Positions 1-5,507 of a DNA stretch of 5,688 nt are shown one piece after another. The notes under the pieces are model-generated. The model made no database searches and was not told where the DNA came from. It saw only the letters and a list, made by a program, of their open reading frames with translations. Origin of the DNA: Pseudomonas sp. (lineage in GTDB: Bacteria > Pseudomonadota > Gammaproteobacteria > Pseudomonadales > Pseudomonadaceae); assembly GCA_026398835.1 (NCBI GenBank), contig JAPLSD010000496.1, positions 1-5,688 on the forward strand, in the 5' to 3' direction. Numbering within the stretch: the first letter of the stretch is position 1; each line of letters starts with the position of its first letter. The position numbers were made by a program, and so were the translations under genes.

Positions 1-1
1 C

Positions 2-262
2 AAAGCTGCACGCGGGCAGGTGCAGGTCACCCTGTATTGCAATCAGCGAGAGTTTTGCGAACTGGAATACGGCAACCAACTGTTTGCCGTGGTCGCCCAG
101 GAAATCGTCGGGCAGCGCCGCGAGGTGGAGCGCTACCGCTGCTACATCACCGATCTGGACCTGTCCGGCCTGCTCGGTGATGTTCAGAGCCCAAGCAATC
201 TTTACTTGCGGTACAAGGCTGATCTGGAACGAGCGCTCAATGACGCGCTCGAACAGGTCTGA
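2..262 (+). CDS. cyaA: Class I adenylate cyclase, C-terminal end (5' truncated by window)
   Basis: This is the last 86 codons of a gene that begins before the window; the frame opens at base 2 and closes with TGA at 260-262. Class I adenylate cyclases make cyclic AMP from ATP in the cytoplasm; in Pseudomonas the cAMP acts mainly through Vfr/Crp. The visible part is only the C-terminal region, outside the catalytic domain, and contains stretches such as YCNQREFCELEYGNQLF and SNLYLRYKADLERAL. No catalytic residues can be seen, so the call depends on resemblance to Pseudomonas CyaA C-termini as I know them and on position: cyaA lies next to rnk and cyaY in Pseudomonas. A GTG at 20-22 is an internal codon, not the start. 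The gene converges on rnk with 6 bases between stop codons. Gene identity is fairly sure; nothing can be said about its regulation. Confidence 0.8.
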   Translation, partial: KAARGQVQVTLYCNQREFCELEYGNQLFAVVAQEIVGQRREVERYRCYITDLDLSGLLGDVQSPSNLYLRYKADLERALNDALEQV

Positions 263-268
263 GGCGAA

Positions 269-682
269 TCAGAACTTACATTCACCGCCATCTTTGGGCT
301 GGAACTCGACCTCGAGCAACTTCAGCTTCAGGGTTTTGCCACCCGGAGCCGGCCAGTCGATATGCTGGCCAGCCTGCAAACCGAGCAGCGCGCTACCGAC
401 CGGCGCGAGAATCGAAATCTTGCCCTGATCGGCATTCGCGTCCTGTGGATAAACCAGGGTCAGGTGGTAGTCCTTGCCGCTGCTTTCTTCACGGCAGTGC
501 ACACGCGAGTTCATGGTTACGACACCGGCGGGCACTTCCTCGTGACCAACCACGGTATCGGCGCGATCCAGCTCGGCTTGCAGCGCGACGACGCCCGGCA
601 GCGTGTCATCCAGGCTGTCGATCAGGCGCTCCAGACGTTGAACGTCCAGGCGGGTGAGTATGATGGAAGGTGCGGTGCTCAT
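269..682 (-). CDS. rnk: Rnk, regulator of nucleoside diphosphate kinase (GreA/GreB-like RNA polymerase-binding protein)
   Basis: The 137-residue product matches the usual Rnk length (about 136 in E. coli). Residues about 8-45 form the short N-terminal Rnk helical hairpin, with an acidic turn (D23, D25, D26). Residues about 50-130 form the GreA/GreB-type C-terminal domain, with the hallmark stretch ISILAPVGSALLGLQAG at 89-105. Rnk proteins bind RNA polymerase near the secondary channel but have a much shorter coiled coil than GreA. In E. coli, rnk was named for its effect on nucleoside diphosphate kinase, and it can replace AlgQ in P. aeruginosa alginate regulation. The ATG at 682-680 is chosen because AAGGAG (700-695) lies 12 bases upstream, a slightly long spacing. 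The gene converges on cyaA. Its leader contains or abuts a terminator hairpin, so it may be transcribed apart from cyaY or be subject to readthrough control. The family call is firm; its role in this organism is inferred. Confidence 0.93.
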   Translation of the reverse strand: MSTAPSIILTRLDVQRLERLIDSLDDTLPGVVALQAELDRADTVVGHEEVPAGVVTMNSRVHCREESSGKDYHLTLVYPQDANADQGKISILAPVGSALLGLQAGQHIDWPAPGGKTLKLKLLEVEFQPKDGGECKF

Positions 683-719
683 GATTCAGGCAGACTCCTT
701 TTTTCTGCACGATAAAAGC

Positions 720-747
720 AAAACCCCGCCAAAAAAGGCGGGGTTTT
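720..747 (-). terminator. Rho-independent terminator hairpin, possibly bidirectional
   Basis: A perfect stem CCCCGCC (724-730) / GGCGGGG (737-743) with a six-A loop is extended by AAAA (720-723) / TTTT (744-747). Read on the minus strand, the stem is followed by TTTTGCTTTTA, a good T tract for ending the cyaY-DUF1289 transcript. Read on the plus strand, only TTTT follows, and no plus-strand gene just upstream needs it. It lies 95 bases beyond the DUF1289 stop and 37 bases before the rnk start codon, so it could also act in the rnk leader. Confidence 0.85.
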
Positions 748-751
748 CACG

Positions 752-771
752 CGCCTCGATCAGGTGAGGCG
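752..771 (-). other. Second inverted repeat beside the terminator
   Basis: CGCCTC (752-757) and GAGGCG (766-771) pair across an eight-base loop. The repeat sits 4 bases from the terminator stem, so a minus-strand transcript would carry two hairpins in a row. It has no T tract of its own. It may be a 3'-end stabilising hairpin of the cyaY-DUF1289 mRNA, part of an rnk leader structure, or chance: a six-base stem is short. Confidence 0.4.
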
Positions 772-780
772 TACCCGGAC

Positions 781-789
781 ACTATCACA
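781..789 (-). promoter_or_regulatory. Candidate extended -10 promoter for rnk
   Basis: On the minus strand the sequence reads TGTGATAGT, that is TGn followed by GATAGT, which keeps four of six consensus -10 bases including the key second A and last T. It lies at the downstream edge of an AT-rich island (790-804) in the 160-base gap between the DUF1289 gene and rnk. There is no convincing -35 at normal spacing; TTGTAT lies 14 bases upstream. If it is used, the rnk leader would be about 90 bases and include both hairpins. The call rests on sequence match alone. Confidence 0.28.
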
Positions 790-842
790 GCTCAATAAAT
801 ATACAAGCCAGTGCGACGCAACCCCCTCGCCACAATGATTCG

Positions 843-1061
843 TCAGACTGAGGACTTGCGCTGTTGGGCCTGCGCGCAAATCACCCGCCGCCGCTCATCG
901 TCTGCCGAGCGCCACTCGCGGATGTCTTCGACATGGCGAAAGCACCCGAGACAGACTTTCTGCTCATCCAGCCGGCACAAGCTGATGCACGGTGAGGGCA
1001 CGGCCGGGCTGACGTTGCTGTACAGCGGTTTCGCGGGACGCACTGGAGCCGATTGCGTCAC
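843..1061 (-). CDS. DUF1289 family small four-cysteine protein
   Basis: This is a 72-residue protein if the GTG at 1061-1059 is the start. It carries the DUF1289 core PCISLCRLDEQKVCLGC (residues 24-40) with C25, C29, C37 and C40, followed by a conserved-looking DIREW and a DDERRRV helix. DUF1289/COG3313 proteins are catalogued as predicted Fe-S proteins (YdhL type); the cysteine spacing fits metal or cluster binding, but no activity is established. The GTG starts 4 bases after the cyaY stop, with GAAGG 11 bases upstream. An ATG at 1094-1092 would add 11 residues and overlap cyaY by 29 bases, with only a poorly spaced AGG. I prefer the GTG because the added residues look like frame-shifted cyaY coding rather than a conserved N-terminus. 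It is almost certainly co-transcribed with cyaY and ends before the hairpin at 720-747. There is no signal peptide, so it is probably cytoplasmic. Confidence 0.83.
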   Translation of the reverse strand: MTQSAPVRPAKPLYSNVSPAVPSPCISLCRLDEQKVCLGCFRHVEDIREWRSADDERRRVICAQAQQRKSSV

Positions 1062-1065
1062 GGTT

Positions 1066-1398
1066 TCAAAGACCTTCGAAGTCGAGCTTCGCATCGGCCT
1101 GCTCAAGAACGATGCGCTCCAGCATTTCGCCAAGCTGCTCTTCGCTCTTGTCGCACATCCAGCGCTCGCTTTCTTCGTCGTAGTCGAAGTGGAAACCACC
1201 GGAACGCGCAGCCAGCCATAGCTGACGCAAAGGCTCCTGTCGGCTGAAGATCACCTGGCTGCCATTTTCGAACTCAACAGTAAGCACACCGGCCGAGCTC
1301 TCCAGATCAACATCCAGTTCGCTCTCATCGAAAATATCTTCCAGCGTCTGTTGGGTAGCATCGACCAGATCGTGGAAGCGGGCTTCAGTCAAACTCAT
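1066..1398 (-). CDS. cyaY: CyaY, bacterial frataxin (iron-sulfur assembly regulator)
   Basis: The 110-residue product is the normal length for CyaY (106 in E. coli). The first helix is rich in acidic residues: MSLTEARFHDLVD, then EDIFDESELDVDLE at about 20-33. This is the acidic ridge that binds iron in frataxins. It is followed by a beta sheet with GVLTVEFENGSQVIFSRQ and the hallmark QLWLAARSGGFHF (residues about 59-71). A C-terminal helix ends the protein. CyaY binds iron and the cysteine desulfurase IscS in the cytoplasm and adjusts Fe-S cluster synthesis. The ATG at 1398-1396 has GAGG 8 bases upstream. The gene is the first of a minus-strand pair with the DUF1289 gene and diverges from lptM. 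The name reflects closeness to cyaA, which is also seen here although rnk and DUF1289 lie between. Identity is firm. Confidence 0.95.
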   Translation of the reverse strand: MSLTEARFHDLVDATQQTLEDIFDESELDVDLESSAGVLTVEFENGSQVIFSRQEPLRQLWLAARSGGFHFDYDEESERWMCDKSEEQLGEMLERIVLEQADAKLDFEGL

Positions 1399-1495
1399 TG
1401 CAGGAACCTCAAAAAGTGTCTACTCACGCTCAAGCGCCGCAAGATACGGGCGCGTCCAGGCGAATGCAAAGGATACCGATCAAGCGCTCGGCGGT

Positions 1496-1524
1496 GGCAT
1501 AAATTATCCGCCCAAGCACGTCAA
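1496..1524 (-). promoter_or_regulatory. Candidate cyaY promoter
   Basis: On the minus strand TTGACG (1524-1519), a five-of-six -35 match, is followed 17 bases later by TATGCC (1501-1496), a poor -10. A better -10-like GATAAT (1508-1503) lies in between, but its spacing to TTGACG is only 10. The transcript leader would be about 90-100 bases. The region is right for a cyaY promoter; the exact elements are uncertain. Confidence 0.35.
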
Positions 1525-1552
1525 ACCCCCGCCAGACGGCCAGCCGCCCACA

Positions 1553-1581
1553 TAGGCAAGCTGTCGGGTGGCCGGTATACT
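1553..1581 (+). promoter_or_regulatory. Sigma-70-type promoter for the lptM-lysA-dapF-xerC operon
   Basis: TATACT at 1576-1581 matches five of six -10 bases. TAGGCA at 1553-1558 matches four of six -35 bases, with an ideal 17-base spacer. Transcription would begin near 1588, giving a leader of under 30 bases before the lptM ATG at 1616. This is the only clear promoter ahead of six closely spaced genes. Confidence 0.6.
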
Positions 1582-1615
1582 CCGGCGCAATTAACGCATT
1601 TTCAAGGATTTCGCC

Positions 1616-1774
1616 ATGAAGCGCCTGATCTCTTCCCTTGCTGCGCTCGTCGCGGTTGCCTGCCTTGTTGCTGCCTGTGGTCAAAAAGGCCCGCTGTATC
1701 TTCCCGATGACAGCAAATCCCCTGAAGACCAAGCAAAGTCGCAATCGAAATCGCACAAGCACGACACCTACTAA
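1616..1774 (+). CDS. lptM: LptM (LppL/YifL) small lipoprotein, LPS translocon assembly
   Basis: This 52-residue lipoprotein starts MKRLISSL, has a hydrophobic signal segment (residues about 4-20) and a lipobox VAAC with the lipidated cysteine at C21. Next comes GQKGPLYLP (22-30), the signature of the LptM/YifL family; E. coli YifL has GLKGPLYFP at the same place. The tail is short, polar and rich in Ser, Lys and His. LptM binds the LptD/LptE outer-membrane translocon and promotes LptD disulfide maturation in E. coli; this role is transferred by family. In Pseudomonas the gene has been called lppL. The ATG has AAGGA (1604-1608) at 7 bases. The residue after the cysteine is Gly, not Asp, which fits outer-membrane sorting. 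It is the first gene of the operon; lysA starts 9 bases after its stop, in the same frame. The tail is shorter than in E. coli. Confidence 0.92.
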   Translation: MKRLISSLAALVAVACLVAACGQKGPLYLPDDSKSPEDQAKSQSKSHKHDTY

Positions 1775-1783
1775 GGGAACACC

Positions 1784-3031
1784 ATGGACGCTTTTAACTA
1801 CCGTGACGGCGAGCTGTTCGCGGAAGGTGTAGCCCTGTCCGCCATCGCTGAGCGCTTTGGCACGCCAACCTACGTCTACTCCCGTGCGCACATCGAAGCG
1901 CAATACCTGGCTTTTGCCGATGCCTTGAGCGGTATGCCGCATCTGGTCTGCTTCGCGGTCAAGGCCAACTCAAACCTGGGTGTACTGAATGTCCTGGCGC
2001 GTTTGGGCGCTGGTTTCGACATCGTATCCCGTGGCGAGCTGGAACGTGTTCTGGCCGCTGGCGGTCAAGCTGACAAGATCGTCTTCTCCGGCGTCGGCAA
2101 GACCCGTGACGACATGCGTCGTGCTCTGGAAGTCGGCGTGCACTGCTTCAACGTCGAATCCACCGATGAGCTTGAACGCCTGCAAGTGGTGGCCGCCGAG
2201 CTGGGCGTTCGCGCGCCGATCTCGCTGCGGGTCAACCCGGACGTCGATGCCGGCACCCACCCGTACATTTCTACCGGTTTGAAAGAAAACAAATTCGGCA
2301 TCGCCATTGCCGATGCCGAAGACGTTTACGTCCGCGCCGCACAATTGCCTAACCTGGAAGTGGTCGGCGTCGATTGCCATATCGGTTCGCAACTGACCAG
2401 CCTGCCGCCATTCCTCGACGCCCTCGACCGCCTGCTGGCCTTGGTCGATCGTCTTGGCGATTGCGGAATCTACCTGCGCCACATCGATCTGGGTGGCGGC
2501 CTCGGCGTGCGTTATCGCGATGAAGAGCCGCCACTGGCCGGGGATTACATCAAAGCCGTGCGCGAACGCCTGGAAGGTCGCGAACTGGCACTGGTGTTTG
2601 AACCGGGCCGTTTCATTGTGGCCAACGCCGGCGTTCTGCTGACTCAAGTTGAATACCTCAAGCACACCGAACACAAAGACTTCGCCATCGTCGACGCGGC
2701 CATGAACGACCTGATCCGCCCGGCGCTGTATCAAGCCTGGATGGACGTCACGGCTGTGCGCCCTCGCGACACTCAGGCTCGCGCCTATGACATCGTCGGG
2801 CCGATCTGCGAAACCGGCGACTTCCTTGCCAAGGATCGTCAACTGGCGCTGGAAGAAGGCGACTTGCTCGCCGTGCATTCGGCGGGTGCCTACGGGTTTG
2901 TCATGAGCTCCAACTACAACACCCGCGGCCGTACTGCCGAAGTGCTCGTAGATGGTGATCAGGCTTTTGAAGTGCGTCGCCGCGAGACGGTAGCCGAGTT
3001 GTTTGCTGGCGAAAGCCTGCTGCCGGAGTAA
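1784..3031 (+). CDS. lysA: Diaminopimelate decarboxylase
   Basis: The 415-residue enzyme has full family length. It removes CO2 from meso-diaminopimelate to give L-lysine, the last step of the pathway, as a PLP-dependent dimer in the cytoplasm. It has a fold-III TIM barrel. The PLP lysine is K60 in [10 protein letters not shown]199 lies in HIGSQ (199-203), and the phosphate loop is GGGLG (237-241). EPGR is at 273-276. The C-terminal beta domain carries the active-site CETGD (342-346, Cys342 reaching into the partner subunit) and [13 protein letters not shown] with Y370. The ATG is set by AAGGGA (1773-1778), which overlaps the lptM stop, and that in-frame stop prevents any start further upstream. 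In E. coli lysA stands alone under LysR; here it sits in the dapF operon and no LysR-type gene is in view. dapF follows after 4 bases. Confidence 0.97.
   Translation: MDAFNYRDGELFAEGVALSAIAERFGTPTYVYSRAHIEAQYLAFADALSGMPHLVCFAVKANSNLGVLNVLARLGAGFDIVSRGELERVLAAGGQADKIVFSGVGKTRDDMRRALEVGVHCFNVESTDELERLQVVAAELGVRAPISLRVNPDVDAGTHPYISTGLKENKFGIAIADAEDVYVRAAQLPNLEVVGVDCHIGSQLTSLPPFLDALDRLLALVDRLGDCGIYLRHIDLGGGLGVRYRDEEPPLAGDYIKAVRERLEGRELALVFEPGRFIVANAGVLLTQVEYLKHTEHKDFAIVDAAMNDLIRPALYQAWMDVTAVRPRDTQARAYDIVGPICETGDFLAKDRQLALEEGDLLAVHSAGAYGFVMSSNYNTRGRTAEVLVDGDQAFEVRRRETVAELFAGESLLPE
3025..3028 (+). promoter_or_regulatory. Ribosome binding site that fixes the dapF start
   Basis: GGAG lies 7 bases before the ATG at 3036 and is made from the last codons of lysA. 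It decides for this ATG over a GTG at 3003, which would add 11 residues inside lysA and precede the conserved [10 protein letters not shown] terminus. Confidence 0.75.
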
Positions 3032-3035
3032 AACC

Positions 3036-3866
3036 ATGCTGCTGCGCTTTACCAAGATGCACGGCCTGGGCAATGACTTCATGGTTCTCGACCTGGTCAG
3101 CCAGCATGCACACATTCTGCCCAAGCACGCCAAGCAATGGGGCGACCGGCACACCGGCGTCGGCTTTGATCAACTGCTGATCGTCGAAGCACCGAGTAAT
3201 CCGGACGTGGATTTCCGCTATCGGATCTTCAACGCCGACGGTTCCGAAGTGGAGCAATGCGGTAATGGTGCGCGCTGCTTCGCCCGTTTCGTTCTCGATA
3301 AACGCCTGACCGCAAAACGGCAGCTGCGGGTCGAGACCAAAAGCGGCATTATCGAACTGGATATCCGTAGCGACGGCCAAATCGGCGTCAACATGGGCCC
3401 GCCTCGCCTGGTTCCGGCCGACATTCCATTTCAAGCCGAGGCTCAGGCCTCGAGCTATCCGGTCGAAGTGGACGGCAAGACCGTCGAGCTGGCCGCGGTG
3501 TCCATGGGTAACCCGCATGCAGTGTTGCGTGTGAGCGATATCAACAATGCGCCGGTGCATGAACTGGGACCGAAAATCGAAAACCACCCGCGTTTTCCAG
3601 CACGGGTCAACGTCGGTTTTCTCCAGGTCATCGACCGCCAACGGGCGCAGTTGCGCGTGTGGGAACGCGGCACCGGGGAAACTCAGGCTTGCGGGACCGG
3701 CGCCTGCGCAGCAGCAGTGGCCGCGATCAGCCAGGGGTGGATGGATTCGCCACTATTGATCGACCTGCCCGGCGGGCGCCTGTCCATTGAATGGGCCGGC
3801 CCCGGTCAACCAGTGATGATGACCGGCCCGGCAGTGCGCGTATACGAAGGACAGGTGCGTCTATGA
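3036..3866 (+). CDS. dapF: Diaminopimelate epimerase
   Basis: The 276-residue enzyme is close to the E. coli length (274). It interconverts LL- and meso-diaminopimelate without a cofactor, using two cysteines as acid and base. Both are present: C75 in EQCGNGARC (73-81) and C219 in [10 protein letters not shown] (215-224). Other family signatures are KMHGLGNDF (7-15) at the N-terminus, GVGFDQ (41-46), FNADGSE (65-71), MGNPHAV (157-163) and ERGTGE (210-215). The product feeds peptidoglycan cross-links and, through the adjacent lysA product, lysine. The ATG is chosen for its conserved [10 protein letters not shown] terminus and for GGAG 7 bases upstream. Its stop (TGA, 3864-3866) overlaps an ATG at 3863 that opens a six-codon mini-ORF leading to the DUF484 gene. 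No anomaly is seen. Confidence 0.97.
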   Translation: MLLRFTKMHGLGNDFMVLDLVSQHAHILPKHAKQWGDRHTGVGFDQLLIVEAPSNPDVDFRYRIFNADGSEVEQCGNGARCFARFVLDKRLTAKRQLRVETKSGIIELDIRSDGQIGVNMGPPRLVPADIPFQAEAQASSYPVEVDGKTVELAAVSMGNPHAVLRVSDINNAPVHELGPKIENHPRFPARVNVGFLQVIDRQRAQLRVWERGTGETQACGTGACAAAVAAISQGWMDSPLLIDLPGGRLSIEWAGPGQPVMMTGPAVRVYEGQVRL

Positions 3867-3883
3867 GTGAGCGAAATCCATGA
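3863..3883 (+). other. Six-codon mini-ORF bridging dapF and the DUF484 gene
   Basis: ATG at 3863 overlaps the dapF stop as ATGA. Six codons (MSERNP) follow before TGA at 3881-3883, which overlaps the ATG of the next gene, again as ATGA. AGGACAGG (3848-3855) lies just upstream and is a usable ribosome site for the mini-ORF. This would let ribosomes ending dapF step through to the DUF484 gene. The geometry is directly visible; translation is inference and the arrangement may be chance. Confidence 0.4.
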
Positions 3884-4605
3884 CCGATAAGCCCCAGGTT
3901 CCAGCCCCACAGCCCGACGAATCCCCTTCCGAAAGCCTTGAGGCGGCGGCCATTGCCGCGTACCTGGAGGCTCATCCGGATTTCTTCGTCGAGCACGAAG
4001 AACTGCTTCCGGCATTACGCATTCCCCATCAGCGCGGCGACACTATTTCCCTGGTCGAGCGCCAGTTGAAACTGCTGCGCGAACGCAATATCGAGATGCG
4101 TCATCGCCTCTCGCAATTGATGGATGTCGCTCGCGACAATGACCGGCTGTTCGAAAAGACCCGCCGGCTGATTCTCGCGCTCATGGACGCAAGCAGCCTG
4201 GAAGACGTAGTCATTTCAGTCGAAGACAGTCTGCGCCAGGACTTTCAGGTGCCTTTTGTCAGCCTGATTCTGTTCAGTGACACTGCCCTCCCGGTCGGCC
4301 GCTGGGTCACCAGCGCCGAAGCGCAACAAGCCATCGGCGGCTTGCTGTCGGAAGGCAAAACCGTCAGCGGCAGTTTGCGTGAGCACGAGCTGGACTTCCT
4401 GTTCGGCGAAGAACAGCGCAAGCAAATTGGCTCTACGGCCGTCGTCGCCCTCAGCCACCAAGGCCTGCACGGCGTACTGGCCATCGCCAGCCGAGATCCA
4501 CAGCATTACAAAAGCTCGGTGGGCACGCTGTTCCTCAGCTACATCGCCGAAGTCATGGGCCGCGTACTGCCGCGCATCCACAACTCCTTACGCTCGGTAC
4601 GCTGA
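3880..4605 (+). CDS. DUF484 family protein (YigA-like, GAF-type fold)
   Basis: The 241-residue protein belongs to DUF484, whose E. coli member is YigA, also found between dapF and xerC. Its biochemical role is not known. After a Pro/Ser/Glu-rich start (1-20) comes the family motif [18 protein letters not shown] (26-43). A charged helical stretch follows (about 55-98: [20 protein letters not shown] and on) that could form a coiled coil. The rest (about 105-236) is predicted to be GAF-like. The order of linker coiled coil then GAF suggests a sensory or dimerising protein, but no ligand residues are recognised. There is no signal peptide or membrane segment. The ATG at 3880 is the only possible start close by, because TGA at 3868-3870 blocks the frame upstream. 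It lacks a strong ribosome site and probably depends on coupling from dapF. xerC starts 2 bases after its stop. Confidence 0.88.
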   Translation: MTDKPQVPAPQPDESPSESLEAAAIAAYLEAHPDFFVEHEELLPALRIPHQRGDTISLVERQLKLLRERNIEMRHRLSQLMDVARDNDRLFEKTRRLILALMDASSLEDVVISVEDSLRQDFQVPFVSLILFSDTALPVGRWVTSAEAQQAIGGLLSEGKTVSGSLREHELDFLFGEEQRKQIGSTAVVALSHQGLHGVLAIASRDPQHYKSSVGTLFLSYIAEVMGRVLPRIHNSLRSVR

Positions 4606-4607
4606 CC

Positions 4608-5507
4608 ATGGAACGACAACTGGACGCCTACTGCGCTCACCTGCGCAGTGAGCGCCAAGTGTCACCCCATACCCTGGAAGCCTACCGCCGCGACCTGAAC
4701 AAAGTGCTGGCGTACTGCGAGAAACAGCAGATTTCCAGCTGGGCCTCCCTGGATATCCAGCGCCTGCGCAGCCTGATCGCCCGCCTGCATTCACAAGGCC
4801 AGTCCTCCCGTAGTCTGGCGCGCCTGCTTTCGGCGGTTCGCGGCCTCTATCACTACCTGAACCGCGAAGGCCTCTGCGATCACGACCCGGCCAACGGACT
4901 GGCGCCACCCAAAGGCGAACGCCGGCTACCCAAGACCCTCGATACCGATCGCGCGCTGCAACTGCTTGATGGCGCGGTCGAGGATGACTTTCTGGCTCAT
5001 CGTGATCAGGCGATTCTGGAGCTGTTCTACTCCTCCGGCCTGCGCCTCTCGGAACTGACCGGGCTCAATCTTGATCAGCTAGATTTAGCAGATGGGCTGG
5101 TTCAAGTTCTCGGCAAAGGCAGCAAGACCCGGGTTCTTCCGGTCGGCAAGAAGGCTCGGGAAGCATTGCAGCTGTGGTTGCCGCTCCGCGCCCTGACCAA
5201 TCCGGCAGACGATGCGGTATTTGTCAGCCAGCAAGGCCGACGTTTAGGTCCGCGGGCGATTCAGTTGCGAGTGAAAGCCGCCGGTGAGCGCGAGCTGGGG
5301 CAGAATCTGCATCCGCATATGCTTCGACACTCATTCGCCAGTCACTTGCTGGAGTCTTCCCAAGACTTGCGCGCGGTGCAGGAGTTGCTCGGCCACTCGG
5401 ACATCAAGACCACGCAGATTTACACTCATCTGGATTTCCAGCATCTGGCGTCGGTCTACGACAGCGCCCATCCTCGGGCCAAACGCAACAAAGGCGGTGA
5501 GCAATGA
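4608..5507 (+). CDS. xerC: Tyrosine recombinase XerC (Sss), chromosome dimer resolution
   Basis: The 299-residue product matches XerC length (298 in E. coli). With XerD it resolves chromosome dimers at dif under FtsK control at the septum. Residues about 1-90 form the N-terminal SAM-like DNA-binding domain ([19 protein letters not shown]). The catalytic domain begins near 108. All active-site residues are present: R146 in GLRLSEL, K170 in GKGSKTR, H237 and R240 in [11 protein letters not shown]263 in LLGHSD, and the nucleophile Y272 in IYTHLD. GKGSK and [12 protein letters not shown] are typical of Xer proteins rather than integron or phage integrases, and the dapF-DUF484 context agrees. In Pseudomonas the gene is also called sss and has been linked to phase variation and root colonisation. 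The ATG lies 2 bases after the DUF484 stop with little ribosome-site sequence, so coupling is likely. Its stop overlaps the next start. Confidence 0.97.
   Translation: MERQLDAYCAHLRSERQVSPHTLEAYRRDLNKVLAYCEKQQISSWASLDIQRLRSLIARLHSQGQSSRSLARLLSAVRGLYHYLNREGLCDHDPANGLAPPKGERRLPKTLDTDRALQLLDGAVEDDFLAHRDQAILELFYSSGLRLSELTGLNLDQLDLADGLVQVLGKGSKTRVLPVGKKAREALQLWLPLRALTNPADDAVFVSQQGRRLGPRAIQLRVKAAGERELGQNLHPHMLRHSFASHLLESSQDLRAVQELLGHSDIKTTQIYTHLDFQHLASVYDSAHPRAKRNKGGEQ

Noticed and set aside
717..731. Sigma-54-like -24/-12 pattern on the minus strand before rnk (TGGC ... TTGCT)
   Set aside because: GG and GC are separated by 9 bases, not the required 10, and the bases are part of the terminator stem and its T tract.
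781..790. TGTGA half site that could be read as a Vfr/Crp site near cyaA
   Set aside because: The matching TCACA half is missing at the proper distance; it is better read as part of an extended -10.
811..1221. 136-codon plus-strand frame over the DUF1289 gene and cyaY
   Set aside because: Antisense to two recognised genes, with composition typical of a shadow frame.
1430..1942. 170-codon minus-strand open frame across the cyaY/lptM gap, lptM and the lysA start
   Set aside because: It would bury the lptM promoter and two sure gene starts, and its protein resembles nothing known to me.
3003..3035. GTG start giving an 11-residue N-terminal extension of dapF
   Set aside because: It lies in lysA, and the ATG at 3036 has GGAG at 7 bases and begins the conserved DapF N-terminus.
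1970..3154. 394-codon open frame antisense to lysA
   Set aside because: It mirrors GC-rich lysA codons, has no ribosome site or recognisable domain, and lysA on the other strand is certain.
2901..3641. 246-codon open frame antisense to dapF
   Set aside because: Shadow of dapF; no family resemblance and it overlaps conserved active-site coding.
4608..5507. Tyrosine recombinase as a sign of a phage, integron or genomic island
   Set aside because: Length, motifs and the dapF-DUF484-xerC-HAD context fit the core XerC; no attachment site, tRNA or cargo genes are present.
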